Shown: positions 9,078 to 18,070, counted from the stretch's first letter. The stretch is DNA of 64,000 nucleotides from Tardiphaga sp. vice304 (GCF_007018905.1 NZ_CP041402.1:62001-126000), one strand, 5' to 3'. Made by a program: numbers and translations. Notes: a model not told the origin generated them from the letters alone.

Positions 9078-9661
9078 CGCTTGAGGTCCTCGGCCGCCTG
9101 TTCCGGCTTGCGCTTCAGGTTGAACGGCGCGATGAAATTGCCGTCGCGGTCCATCAGATAGATCAGCGCGGTATGGTCCATCGTATAGTCGCCGTCCTTG
9201 AGCGAGACCTTCTTGGCGTAGACCCGGAAGCTGGAAATCACCTTGGCCACCGAAGCCTGGTCACCGGTGAGGCCCTTCAGATGCGGATCGAAGCTCGACA
9301 GATAGTCCTTCATCGCGGCAGCAGTGTCGCGTTCGGGATCGACGGAGACGAACCAGGCATTGACGCGGTCGGCGTCCTTGCCCATTGCGCGCAGCACTTC
9401 GGAAATCTCGAACAGCGATGTCGGGCAGATGTCCGGGCAATGCGTGAAGCCGAAGAAGATCAGCGTCGGCTTGCCCTTGAGATCCTTCTCGGTGACGGTC
9501 TGGCCGGACTGGTCGGTGAGCTGGAACGCGCCGCCGATCGAGGCCGCAACGGTGGCGCCACGAAAGCCGCCCGTGAGCCACAGCACCACCAGCAAGCCTG
9601 CCGCGAGACTCCCGGCGAACGCCGCGATCACGACCAGCGGTCTTGTCAAACGATCCGACAT
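9068..9661 (-). CDS. SCO1/SenC family copper chaperone
   Basis: A 197-residue membrane-anchored thioredoxin-fold protein (transmembrane segment at residues 8-30). The copper-binding Cx3C motif THCPDICP gives Cys75 and Cys79, and the conserved distal histidine is in MDHTALIYLMD. These proteins deliver copper to the CuA centre of cytochrome c oxidase or reduce its cysteines. The ATG at 9661 is preferred over an in-frame TTG one codon earlier. No cytochrome oxidase genes are adjacent. The 3' end overlaps the convergent glycosyltransferase gene by 10 bp. Confidence 0.9.
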   Translation of the reverse strand: MSDRLTRPLVVIAAFAGSLAAGLLVVLWLTGGFRGATVAASIGGAFQLTDQSGQTVTEKDLKGKPTLIFFGFTHCPDICPTSLFEISEVLRAMGKDADRVNAWFVSVDPERDTAAAMKDYLSSFDPHLKGLTGDQASVAKVISSFRVYAKKVSLKDGDYTMDHTALIYLMDRDGNFIAPFNLKRKPEQAAEDLKRYL

Positions 9662-9774
9662 CAAATGTTCCCGGCCAGAGCCCCGTGCCCTGCCCGTCAG
9701 ATAGGGCTATATGCAGAGACGAGCAAGCGCCACAGCCGGGGCCGCGATCATTTCGGCATGATCGGGGGACGCGC

Positions 9775-10233
9775 TCAGCGCGTGGCGGACGCCTCGGCGT
9801 TCATATAGCAGGGCTTGTACATGCCCATCAGCTGGCGACCGCGCAGGAAGATCATGTTCGGCGTCAGGCCGCCGCGGTTCGAGATCCAGCGTTTGATCGC
9901 GGTCGGATACATCGCGTAGAGCATCTGCGTCGCCTCGCGATTGGTGACGGCGCGGCCGTTGCGGCCGACATCCCAGGCCGCATGGAACCCGAGATTGGCG
10001 TTGGAGGTGACGCAGATCCGGTCATGCGGCACGGCGCCGAGCACGATGGTGCAGGCCGAAGCGCACAGCCCGTCGATCACCACGGTCTCGCCGGAGCTGC
10101 GCAGCCCCTGATACTTGTCGACATAGGTTCCGATGCGGCCGCCGCGGTCGTCCGAGATCCGGACCACGGCGTGGCTGGCCCCCACGCCGGCGAGCAACAG
10201 GACGGCCGCGAGCACCCCCGTAACGAACTTCAT
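9775..10233 (-). CDS. Secreted ClpP/crotonase-fold protein (COG3904-like)
   Basis: A 152-residue protein with a clear signal peptide (KFVTGVLAAVLLLAGVGASHA). The mature part has TVVIDGLCASACTIVLGAV followed by ICVTSNANLGFHAAW. This reproduces the ClpP/SppA layout, in which the nucleophilic serine sits in an oxyanion-forming ASA(C/M) turn and the histidine follows 20-30 residues later in a small-hydrophobic-HxA segment. No ATPase partner is visible. I infer a periplasmic serine hydrolase or its inactive relative; the third catalytic residue is not obvious. The start at 10233 begins the signal peptide; the longer upstream frame is rejected. Confidence 0.6.
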   Translation of the reverse strand: MKFVTGVLAAVLLLAGVGASHAVVRISDDRGGRIGTYVDKYQGLRSSGETVVIDGLCASACTIVLGAVPHDRICVTSNANLGFHAAWDVGRNGRAVTNREATQMLYAMYPTAIKRWISNRGGLTPNMIFLRGRQLMGMYKPCYMNAEASATR

Positions 10234-10483
10234 GACCAGCCCCAGTTCGACAATCTGATCCTGTCCTGCCAAGCGAAGCAGACCATCGTCAGCGTGTTGC
10301 CAGATCGGTTTTTTGTCCAGATGGGCGGGGCGCCCGCCACTCAATTCAGATCGAGTGTTGCACGCAAGATGCACTTCGCATCGCGAGGTCCCGAACGGGA
10401 ACATCACATTGTCGCGCGCAATACCATTTGACGATCGGAACCGCCGCGGGCTTCAATCTCCATTAATAAATTGGGGGAAGCGA

Positions 10484-12082
10484 ATGGCTGACGATGCCGA
10501 TGTCATCGTGGTCGGCGGCGGGCTGGCCGGGCTGGTCGCCGCCACCGAAATCGCCGACGCGGGAAAGCGCGTCATCGTGCTCGACCAAGAGGGTGAACAG
10601 AACCTCGGCGGCCAGGCGTTCTGGTCGTTCGGCGGATTGTTCCTGGTCGATTCGCCGGAGCAGCGCCGGCTCGGCATCAGGGACTCCTATGACCTCGCGA
10701 TGCAGGACTGGAGCGGCGCCGCCGGCTTCGACCGCGCCGACGATCACTGGCCGCGGCGCTGGGCCGAAGCCTATGTCGGCTTCGCCGCCGGCGAAAAGCG
10801 CGACTGGCTGCGCGCGATTGGCCACGGCAATTCGGTGCCGCGCTTCCATGTCACCTGGGGCACCGGGCCCGGCCTGCTGGAGCCGTTCGTACGCCGCGCC
10901 CGCGAGGCCGAAGCGCGGAGATTGCTGACCTTTAAATTCCGCCACCGCGTCGATGCCCTCTGCGTCACCGGCGGCACGGTGCATGGCGTCAGCGGTGCGA
11001 TCCTGGAGCCAACGGAGGTGGCTCGCGGCGTCAGCAGTTCGCGCCATGGCGTTGGCGAGTTCGCGCTGCAGGCGGGCGCGATCCTGATCGCGTCCGGCGG
11101 CATCGGCGGAAACCACGCGTTGGTGCGGCAGAACTGGCCGGAGCGGCTCGGCCCCCCGCCGAAGCGGATGATCTCCGGCGTGCCCGAACATGTCGACGGC
11201 CGCATGATCGGCATCACCGAGGCGGCCGGCGCGCGGCTGATCAACCGCGACCGGATGTGGCATTATGTCGAGGGCATCGAGAACTGGAATCCGATCTGGC
11301 CGATGCATGGCATCCGCATCCTGCCGGGGCCGTCGTCGATGTGGTTCGACGCCACCGGCCGGCGGCTGCCGTCGCCGCTGTTCCCGGGCTCCGACACGCT
11401 CGGCCAGCTGCAGTACATCCAGTCTACCGGCCATGACTATTCCTGGTTCATCCTGACGCAGGCGATCATCAAGAAGGAGTTCGCGCTGTCGGGCTCCGAG
11501 CAGAACCCCGACCTCACCGGCAAGGACTGGCTGATGACGGCGCGCCGCGCCATCAACAAGGGCGCCCCGGCGCCGGTCGAGGCGTTCAAGGACAACGGCG
11601 TCGACTTCATCGTGCGCGACAATCTCGACGACCTCGTCGCGGCGATGAACGGCCTGACCGGCGATCACCTGCTCGACGTCCGCGAGATCCGCACGCAGAT
11701 CGAGGCGCGCGACCGCAGCATGGCGAACCCTTACGTCAAGGACACGCAGATGATGAACATCCACAACGCGCGAAAATATATCGGCGACCGCCTGATCCGC
11801 ACCGCCAGGCCGCACCGCATCCTCGACCCCGCGCACGGCCCGCTGATCGCGGTGCGCCTCAACATCCTCACCCGCAAGACGCTGGGCGGTTTCGAGACCG
11901 ATCTCGACGGCCGCGTGTTCGGCCAGCAAGGCGAGATCATGCCGGGGCTGTACGCGGCCGGCGAAGCCTCAGGCTTCGGCGGCGGCATGCACGGCTACCG
12001 TTCGCTGGAAGGCACGTTTCTGGGAGGATGTTTGTTCTCGGGCCGCAATGCGGGACGTGCGGCGGCGAAGGCGGTGGGATAA
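10484..12082 (+). CDS. FAD-binding dehydrogenase (fumarate reductase / ketosteroid dehydrogenase type)
   Basis: A 532-residue flavoprotein. The dinucleotide-binding fold opens the protein (VIVVGGGLAGLVAATEIADAG) and the closing FAD segment is GLYAAGEASGFGGGMHGYRS. The middle domain resembles FAD_binding_2 proteins related to 3-ketosteroid dehydrogenases and flavocytochrome c. Such enzymes insert or remove carbon-carbon double bonds next to a carbonyl; the substrate is unknown. It has no signal peptide. The ATG is preceded by a strong GGGGGAAG box. The gene ends 13 bp before the left att repeat of the island, so the island did not damage it. Confidence 0.85.
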   Translation: MADDADVIVVGGGLAGLVAATEIADAGKRVIVLDQEGEQNLGGQAFWSFGGLFLVDSPEQRRLGIRDSYDLAMQDWSGAAGFDRADDHWPRRWAEAYVGFAAGEKRDWLRAIGHGNSVPRFHVTWGTGPGLLEPFVRRAREAEARRLLTFKFRHRVDALCVTGGTVHGVSGAILEPTEVARGVSSSRHGVGEFALQAGAILIASGGIGGNHALVRQNWPERLGPPPKRMISGVPEHVDGRMIGITEAAGARLINRDRMWHYVEGIENWNPIWPMHGIRILPGPSSMWFDATGRRLPSPLFPGSDTLGQLQYIQSTGHDYSWFILTQAIIKKEFALSGSEQNPDLTGKDWLMTARRAINKGAPAPVEAFKDNGVDFIVRDNLDDLVAAMNGLTGDHLLDVREIRTQIEARDRSMANPYVKDTQMMNIHNARKYIGDRLIRTARPHRILDPAHGPLIAVRLNILTRKTLGGFETDLDGRVFGQQGEIMPGLYAAGEASGFGGGMHGYRSLEGTFLGGCLFSGRNAGRAAAKAVG

Positions 12083-12095
12083 CCGCGCGCAAAAA

Positions 12096-12144
12096 CTGGA
12101 GCGGACGGAGGGAATCGAACCCTCGTATGCAGCTTGGGAAGCTG
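12096..12144. repeat. attL: 49-bp direct repeat of the tRNA-Gly 3' half
   Basis: The sequence from CTGGAGCGGACGG to TTGGGAAGCTG is identical to 32623-32671. It contains the CCA end, acceptor 3' strand, T arm, variable region and 3' half of the anticodon arm of tRNA-Gly (minus orientation). After GCTG it diverges into island sequence, so this copy is a tRNA fragment left by site-specific integration. Confidence 0.95.
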
Positions 12145-12244
12145 TTAGTTTCCAGGATTTGTCAATAGGTTAGCTACAAAACCGCTGCGTCGGTCTCCAG
12201 TTGCATCAACAGGTTACGTTAGACAAACAAAACTTTAGTCAAAG

Positions 12245-13666
12245 CTAATGAGCAGGATGCAGGAATGCTGCTACCTCTTCGAAGAATTGAGGCATCCCTG
12301 GATCGTGCTCCAATGGGACATGATTACGACCAGGCAATGAGACAAATTTCGCTCCCGGAATGGTGTCGGCAAGAAGGCGTCCATTAGACGCAGGTACCAT
12401 CAAATCGTCACGGAAGTGAATGACCAAAGTCGGCACTTTCACCATCGGCAAAAGATCGAGCACGTCGAAATTATTGACGGCATTCCAATAGCGGACTGCG
12501 CAATCAGGCGATGCGCTTCGTCGCTGGAGTTCATTGAAAGCTTTGTTCTGTTCGGTTGACGCTGTCGGCATTAGCTGAGATGTCATCAGTTGACGAAAGG
12601 TGGGATCGTCGTTGCCCCATCCTAGCCTCATGAGAGTGCCCACGGCTTCAATTCGGGCTCTGCCATCTTGCGTTAATGAGACCCTTTTCAGTCGTCCCTG
12701 CGCAAATCCACCAAATAAGATCAAACGAGACACCCGTTCCGGGTGCCTAACCGCAAATGCGATTGAGACGGCACAGCCTTGAGAAAGGCCAAGTAAAGGA
12801 AATCGATCGATGTTAGCCGCATTCACCACGGCTTCTAAGTCGTTGACCCAAGCATCGAGGGAAACGTCTTTCACATCCCAATCAGATAGTCCGTTGCCAC
12901 GAGCATCATATCGCAAAAGGCTATTGTGCTTTGACAGCCCAAAAAGCCAATGGGCTATAAGCGGCAGCTCCCAGTCTAGTTCAAGATGATTGAGCCAATT
13001 AGCAGTTTTCACCAGTGGTGGTCCTGACCCCACGACAGAATAGGCAAGCCGAACGTCATCTGCTGATCGACAATATCGAATGGTCTGGGTTACCTGGCCT
13101 GATGATCCTCGATCCGACACGCTTGCTTTTTTGGACATCGCCAGCGCAACTGCGTGTACATCCACGAGCCTGTTGATGTTTTTAAACTTCTGAAGTCCCC
13201 TAGGCTCGAATTGCAACTCTATCTTTCCATCAGCCTGATCGACTACAGAACTTGAGACGCAAATTCCGCCCGGATCGGCGACGCTTTCAAGTCTCGCTGC
13301 AATGTTTACCGCATCGCCCAAGAGATCAGTGCCGTTGACGACGACATCTCCAATATGGATGCCGATCCGAAATCTAACGGCCTCTTCTTCAGACTGACCC
13401 TCTGTGGCTTTTTCTAATTGACGCTGCACCTGAATGCAGCAATCAAGCGCATCCACGACGCTTGGGAATTCTGCGAGGACGCTGTCACCAGCCGTGTTAG
13501 CAATTCGTCCGCCGAACTTGAGGATTGCCTTATCGAATATCTTGCGATGTGCGGCCAATGTCCGCAAGGTAAGAGTCTCATTTAAGCTTGTTAACCGAGA
13601 GTAGCCTGCTACATCGGCAGCAACTATAGCAGCTAAATGACGGACGCTGCGCTTCTCTTGATTCAT
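12245..13666 (-). CDS. Class III adenylate/guanylate cyclase fused to alpha/beta hydrolase
   Basis: A 473-residue fusion. Residues 8-180 are a class III nucleotide cyclase domain with metal aspartates Asp18 (AADVAGYSRL) and Asp61 (NTAGDSVLAEF) and the transition-state segment AVNIAARLES. From about residue 205 an alpha/beta hydrolase follows with nucleophile elbow GLSQGCAV, acid in FRDDLMVP and histidine in GRNHVPLE, so both halves look catalytically complete. The fusion occurs in several rhizobial paralogues; the hydrolase substrate is unknown. The ATG at 13666 has GAGG upstream and is preferred to a TTG six codons earlier. It is the leftmost island gene. Confidence 0.9.
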   Translation of the reverse strand: MNQEKRSVRHLAAIVAADVAGYSRLTSLNETLTLRTLAAHRKIFDKAILKFGGRIANTAGDSVLAEFPSVVDALDCCIQVQRQLEKATEGQSEEEAVRFRIGIHIGDVVVNGTDLLGDAVNIAARLESVADPGGICVSSSVVDQADGKIELQFEPRGLQKFKNINRLVDVHAVALAMSKKASVSDRGSSGQVTQTIRYCRSADDVRLAYSVVGSGPPLVKTANWLNHLELDWELPLIAHWLFGLSKHNSLLRYDARGNGLSDWDVKDVSLDAWVNDLEAVVNAANIDRFPLLGLSQGCAVSIAFAVRHPERVSRLILFGGFAQGRLKRVSLTQDGRARIEAVGTLMRLGWGNDDPTFRQLMTSQLMPTASTEQNKAFNELQRRSASPDCAVRYWNAVNNFDVLDLLPMVKVPTLVIHFRDDLMVPASNGRLLADTIPGAKFVSLPGRNHVPLEHDPGMPQFFEEVAAFLHPAH

Positions 13667-13960
13667 CGTCTGCGTCCTCAGCAAAATCTCTGTTTCATGC
13701 AGCCTAGGGTTTATTAAACCAGATGTTTTCCAGAATCCAAAGGATCAGTTGCAGCGACGCCCTTACCTTCTCTGCTCTACAGGCGTGCAAAATTCTTGTC
13801 AGAGTTCGTGAGTCCGCAGCTTCGAAGGGTGAACGGCTTATAAATATCTCGAACGGATCAAGTACCGATGCTCTATGCCTCTCATCGGACACCCTGATAA
13901 TGCCGCTATTAATTCGAAGCTCGTGTTATAAGAATAAATCTCGAACAAAAGAGAGCTACC

Positions 13961-14344
13961 TTGAGCGAATATATGAAGATGCAAGTGCCTGCACAAGTAA
14001 AAGAGCTGGCTGAAAGCACCGTCGAACAGGCCGAGAAAGCCTTCACCACGTTTATCGAAGCGGCGCACAAGTCGGTCGATATGGTCCCCCACCCGGCAAC
14101 AGATATCTCAAAGAAGACGCTGTCATTGACGGAGCAAAACATGAAGACGGCGTTCGATCACGCCCGCAACCTACTTCACGCAACTGATCTTCAACACTTC
14201 ATGCAGATTCAGAGTGATTATCTGAAAACGCAGTTCACGACTGCTCAGGAGCAAATGAAACAATTGGGCGGCGACATGATGGCCTCGGCAAAGACGGCTG
14301 CATCGAACGAGAAAACCGGTTATTATCGTAGAAAAACGAGATGA
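13961..14344 (+). CDS. Phasin family protein
   Basis: A 127-residue, almost entirely helical protein with the phasin_2 pattern: VPAQVKELAESTVEQAEKAFTTFIEAA, then HARNLLHATDLQHFMQIQSDYLKTQF and TAQEQMKQLGGDMM. Phasins coat polyhydroxyalkanoate granules and control their size; some also bind DNA or act in stress. A TTG at 13961 preceded by GAGAG is the likely start; an ATG four codons later is the alternative. A stem-loop lies directly after the stop. No PHA synthase is in the window, so granules would have to be made by genes elsewhere. Confidence 0.8.
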   Translation: MSEYMKMQVPAQVKELAESTVEQAEKAFTTFIEAAHKSVDMVPHPATDISKKTLSLTEQNMKTAFDHARNLLHATDLQHFMQIQSDYLKTQFTTAQEQMKQLGGDMMASAKTAASNEKTGYYRRKTR

Positions 14345-14370
14345 AGGTAAGCCCATGCCAGGGCTTACCT
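14345..14370. terminator. Stem-loop after phasin gene
   Basis: Perfect 10-bp arms AGGTAAGCCC / GGGCTTACCT with loop ATGCCA begin one base after the phasin stop codon. There is no T-tract, so it may act as a Rho-assisted terminator or a 3' stabiliser. Confidence 0.6.
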
Positions 14371-14513
14371 GAGATACGACACATGCACAGATAAACCACG
14401 GCGCTGTGGGTCTGTCTGCCGCTCGCAGGAATAACTGAACAGCGAATCATGGAACTAATGGCGAAACGTTGAATTGGTAGCGACGACATCATTGACTCAG
14501 AGCGAACATCTAA

Positions 14514-14999
14514 ATGAGCAAACGATCTAAATCATCTGGTTTGAAAAGGTCGACAATGTTGTCTCGGCCTACGGATACCCCGGCCGAAGTTATTTCGAAG
14601 AAGCAGACGCACCCCGAAACCATTTTTGTTACTTCTGTTTCGACGACGGGCACTGTTTCCGATCCTGATCCCCTTGAGGCCGTAGCGGCGATTCCAGAAA
14701 AGATTGCACAAGAGTGTATGGCCCCGTCCGTGCCAGGTGCCGCTTGTGCGGATGCACCAGAGCCAGCGTCTTATGGGGGACTGTCGGCCAATCCGACACT
14801 GTGGGATTTTTCTGCAAAGCTTTTTGAAATCGCCCAAGCGAATACGATCTGCGCTTCAAATTTCGCCAAACATTGTTCGACGGCAAAAACACCTCAAGAT
14901 ATCATCGTAGCAGCGAGCGAATTTTACAAAGAACAAGGACGCCTTATTGGGCAGCATTCGAATGACATGTTTAAAATGTTGGCGGGTCCGAAGCATTGA
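14514..14999 (+). CDS. Phasin-like protein with low-complexity N-terminus
   Basis: A 161-residue protein. The first 90 residues are a Ser/Thr/Pro/Ala-rich disordered segment. The last 65 are helical (LWDFSAKLFEIAQANTICAS, then TPQDIIVAASEFYKEQGRLI) and follow the phasin repeat plan in which an aromatic residue and a Q-x3-L/I spacing mark the granule-binding helices. It lies 169 bp after the first phasin on the same strand, suggesting an old duplication followed by divergence. The function is inferred only from this similarity. Confidence 0.6.
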   Translation: MSKRSKSSGLKRSTMLSRPTDTPAEVISKKQTHPETIFVTSVSTTGTVSDPDPLEAVAAIPEKIAQECMAPSVPGAACADAPEPASYGGLSANPTLWDFSAKLFEIAQANTICASNFAKHCSTAKTPQDIIVAASEFYKEQGRLIGQHSNDMFKMLAGPKH

Positions 15000-15047
15000 C
15001 GGTCTATGAGACCTCTCAGGTGACCACACCCGCTCTGCGGGAATCCC

Positions 15048-16067
15048 ATGAATAATTGTACCTTTCGAAATGCCGGGCTTGTCATCCTGCTAATCATCGG
15101 GCCGATTAGGTCTTCGTTTGCCTCAGAACGTATTGATGCCATTACTATTGAAAACGCTCAGTTCACCAAGAAGCTTGCTCCGACTGATACGGTCGACCCC
15201 ATCGCAGTAAAGGTTCAGGTCTTTCTCGATAGGGCTAAATTTTCTCCCGGTGAGATTGATGGCAAGCTTGGAGAAAATTTGGAAAAGGCGCTAACGGCCT
15301 ACTCCGCTTCACGGAATCTTCCGGTTGGAAAGGAGCTAACTGCTGACCTTTGGGCAAAGCTATTATCCGATACGCAGCCTGTTTTGACGGACTACGTCTT
15401 GACGGACAAAGATGTCCAAGGCCCCTTCCTCGAAAAGATCCCCGCAAAATTGGACGATATGAAGGGTCTGAAGGCCCTAAGTTATCGAAACGTCCGAGAG
15501 GAAATCGCAGAACGATTTCATATGAGTGAGGGATTACTAGTTGTCCTCAATCCGGACACGAAGTTTGATAGTGCCGGTCAGAAACTTGTGGTGGCAAATG
15601 TCTTAAGGTCGACCAACGACGGAAAAAAGGAAAGGATATCCCGTATCGAAGTTGATAAGGACGCACAGACGGTGAAGGCTCTCGACAAGGCTGGTGCCGT
15701 CGTTGCGTTCTATCCGGCAACGGTGGGGAGTGACGAAAAGCCAACACCCTCCGGCACCTTGAAAGTCGTTTCGATAGATCGGAACCCTACGTACCGATAT
15801 AATCCTGATTACAAATTCAAGGGGGTAAAATCGAAGAAGCCGTTCGTTATCGGTCCCGGACCGAACAATCCTGTTGGAATCGAATGGATCGGTCTAAATG
15901 CTCAAGGCTACGGGATTCATGGGACGCCAGAGCCATCAAAGGTTAGCAAGACCGAATCTCATGGCTGTGTCCGTTTGACGAATTGGGATGTCGAACGGCT
16001 GGCTGCGATGGCCAGTAAAGGGACGCCGGTGGTTTTTCTGGAAGGTACAGCCAGGGCCAATAAATAA
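15048..16067 (+). CDS. Secreted L,D-transpeptidase (YkuD) with peptidoglycan-binding domain
   Basis: A 339-residue protein with a signal sequence ending near SFA-SE, a PG_binding_1-type region (VQVFLDRAKFSPGEIDGKLG, residues 50-95), and a C-terminal YkuD domain. The catalytic motif YGIHGTPEP...SHGCVRLTN is complete, with the nucleophile Cys near residue 307. The enzyme makes 3-3 cross-links in the cell wall or attaches proteins to it, in the periplasm. A GGGAATCC box precedes the ATG. The gene is as AT-rich as its island neighbours, unlike core L,D-transpeptidases of these bacteria, so it is probably imported cargo. Confidence 0.9.
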   Translation: MNNCTFRNAGLVILLIIGPIRSSFASERIDAITIENAQFTKKLAPTDTVDPIAVKVQVFLDRAKFSPGEIDGKLGENLEKALTAYSASRNLPVGKELTADLWAKLLSDTQPVLTDYVLTDKDVQGPFLEKIPAKLDDMKGLKALSYRNVREEIAERFHMSEGLLVVLNPDTKFDSAGQKLVVANVLRSTNDGKKERISRIEVDKDAQTVKALDKAGAVVAFYPATVGSDEKPTPSGTLKVVSIDRNPTYRYNPDYKFKGVKSKKPFVIGPGPNNPVGIEWIGLNAQGYGIHGTPEPSKVSKTESHGCVRLTNWDVERLAAMASKGTPVVFLEGTARANK

Positions 16068-16359
16068 CCTGACTAATACAACTCCTCTTCCTTAGCACTT
16101 CTTTGGATTCTAGTTATTCCTTCCCGTCAATAAATTGACTACGGGCTGGGGCGTGATCATTCCCGCCCTTAGCTTTATGTTGGTGGTATAGGAAAGGCTC
16201 GAGCGCCGGGAACTGTTGGCGCATGGTTCGGTGCGACCAAAGGAATGCATTGTCGAAGATACGTCCTTACCCTCTTTTAACCAAACCTCTAAACCGCCTG
16301 TATTGTCTTTGTAGGTTAGGTTTCACCTTCTGCGAATAAGGGTATTGAGGAACGCCGCT

Positions 16360-17373
16360 ATGGTTCCAAAGAGTATGGATATCGCACAAGCCTATGCCGT
16401 GCGGCTGATGCAGCATCTCGTTGTCCCGACTTTCGTACTAAATCCGAAGCGTGAGGTCGTTATTTGGAACCGTGCGTGTGAGCGCCTAACAGGGGTAGCA
16501 GCCAAAGATGTTCTGGGTACCAAAGAACACTGGCGAGCATTTTACGATGCCTCACGATATTGTCTCGCCGACCTAGTGGCTCTTGGGCGTCCCGATGAAT
16601 TGGCCAGTCATTATCCCGAACATACTGTGTCTGAAGGAGGCTCTGGTTTCAGTGCTGAGAACTGGTGCGTGATGCCTCGATTGGGCAACCAGCTTTATCT
16701 GGCTATTGATGCTGGGCCAATTCACGACGATCACGGCAACCTGGTAGCCGTGGTCGAAACATTACGTGACATGACTGATCACAAGCGGGCTGAGATCGCT
16801 TTGAGGACATTGGCGTCCAGCGACGGACTAACTGGGCTGGCAAATCGACGTTGCTTCGATCAGACGCTTGCTATGGAATGGTCTCGGGGCATGCGGACTA
16901 AGAAACCATTGTCACTCATTTTCGCTGATGTCGATCATTTCAAATTGTACAATGACCTCCACGGCCATCAACAAGGGGATGAATGTCTTCGTACTGTTGC
17001 GTCCCTCATGGAGCAGATTGCTCTTCGTCCTGCGGATTTGGCTGCTCGCTATGGCGGTGAAGAATTCGCTATAATACTGCCGGAGACCGACCACGAAGGG
17101 GCTCGGTTGGTTGCGGATCGGCTGCGCAGCGCACTGGCGCAACGTAAGCTTTGCCACGGTGGAGCAGAAACAGACCCCTATGTGACTGTGAGCATTGGCG
17201 TAGTCACGGAGGTCCCCTTGGAAGAACTTTCCTCAGAAGACCTACTCTGGCAAGCCGATCAAGCATTGTATGCAGCAAAGAATTCTGGTCGGAACCGCAT
17301 TGTCGTTGGCAGTGTAGTTACGGCAAACGTTGGCCCGAAGCACCTTATTCCCTCGCTCAAAATGATTTCATAA
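16360..17373 (+). CDS. PAS-GGDEF diguanylate cyclase
   Basis: A 337-residue cytoplasmic protein. Residues 10-135 form a PAS sensor (VVPTFVLNPKREVVIWNRAC) and residues 150-315 a GGDEF domain. The active loop is RYGGEEF, the substrate aspartate is in FADVDHFKLYND, and an RPAD motif five residues before GGEEF is a canonical inhibitory I-site. It should therefore make c-di-GMP from GTP with product feedback. The ATG at 16360 has GAGG 9 bp upstream; a TTG five codons earlier is less likely. A PilZ receptor gene lies 3.4 kb downstream in the same island. Confidence 0.92.
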   Translation: MVPKSMDIAQAYAVRLMQHLVVPTFVLNPKREVVIWNRACERLTGVAAKDVLGTKEHWRAFYDASRYCLADLVALGRPDELASHYPEHTVSEGGSGFSAENWCVMPRLGNQLYLAIDAGPIHDDHGNLVAVVETLRDMTDHKRAEIALRTLASSDGLTGLANRRCFDQTLAMEWSRGMRTKKPLSLIFADVDHFKLYNDLHGHQQGDECLRTVASLMEQIALRPADLAARYGGEEFAIILPETDHEGARLVADRLRSALAQRKLCHGGAETDPYVTVSIGVVTEVPLEELSSEDLLWQADQALYAAKNSGRNRIVVGSVVTANVGPKHLIPSLKMIS

Positions 17374-17425
17374 AGGTTTTCACGTATGAATTACGTGGAA
17401 GTAGTCGGTAGCATCGTGTACTTAT

Positions 17426-17974
17426 CTAGCTCACAGCGCCGAACGCCCTGTAGACGGATGCACGTCCGATTTTGAGCTGTTTAGCAATTGCCGATGGCCC
17501 CAAGCCCTTAGCTTTCAGTTCGAGAACCACAGCTCGATCAATGCTTGGCTTCCGACCCTTGTAGACGCCTTCGGCTTTCGCCTTGGCGATTCCCTCCATC
17601 TGGCGTTCCTTGCGGAGGTTTGTTTCGAATTCTGCGAACACGCCCAGCATGTCGAGAAAAGCTTTGCCTGCCGCTGTGGTTGTATCAATTGGCTGCTCGG
17701 TGGCTTTCAGACTTGCGCCCTTGGCTCGAACAGCCCGCACTATGTCTTGAAGATCGCCGATAGAGCGGGCGAGCCGATCAATACGTGTCACGATCAGCAC
17801 GTCACCGGCCCCCAGGAACGCCAGGATTGTTTCTAGCTCCTGGCGGCCCTTGGTGGTCGTCCCTGAGCGTTTCTCGGAGCGGACGACCTCACAGCCTGCC
17901 GCCTTGAGGGCAGCCACCTGAATCGAAAGGTCTTGATCTACGGTGCTGACACGGGCGTATCCGATAATGGTCAC
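17426..17974 (-). CDS. Serine recombinase (resolvase/invertase family)
   Basis: A 182-residue small serine recombinase. The nucleophile is the serine of YARVSTVDQDL near residue 10. Arginines in RIDRLARSIGDL form the active site, the long helix E is KAFLDMLGVFAEFETNLRKE, and a C-terminal helix-turn-helix binds DNA (LGPSAIAKQLKIGRASVYRAF). Such proteins resolve cointegrates or invert segments and often ride on transposons and plasmids. No transposase gene is adjacent. A stretch of 5'-TGAGACA / TGTCTCA repeats just upstream is a candidate recombination site. Confidence 0.9.
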   Translation of the reverse strand: MTIIGYARVSTVDQDLSIQVAALKAAGCEVVRSEKRSGTTTKGRQELETILAFLGAGDVLIVTRIDRLARSIGDLQDIVRAVRAKGASLKATEQPIDTTTAAGKAFLDMLGVFAEFETNLRKERQMEGIAKAKAEGVYKGRKPSIDRAVVLELKAKGLGPSAIAKQLKIGRASVYRAFGAVS

Positions 17975-18049
17975 GATTGGCCTCGTTGCGTCTCATTAGA
18001 GTCTAGACTATCGATCCATAACGTCTCGCAATCTATAAGTAAACCCTAT

Positions 18050-18070
18050 TGAGACAATAATTGTGTCTCA
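18050..18070. promoter_or_regulatory. Candidate res/crossover subsite upstream of resolvase
   Basis: Arms TGAGACA (18050-18056) and TGTCTCA (18064-18070) lie 75-95 bp from the resolvase start. A further GTCTCATTAGAGTCTAGAC cluster lies closer to the gene. Small serine resolvases normally bind two or three inverted 12-mers beside their own gene, which this resembles. No experiment supports it. Confidence 0.35.

Noticed and set aside
10463..11929. 488-codon antisense frame opposite the FAD dehydrogenase
   Set aside because: Arg/Ala/Asp-rich shadow typical of high-GC codon bias; the sense frame has clear FAD motifs.
13704..13892. 62-codon minus-strand frame before the cyclase gene
   Set aside because: Weak ribosome-binding site and no recognisable or compositionally convincing protein; not enough to call a gene.
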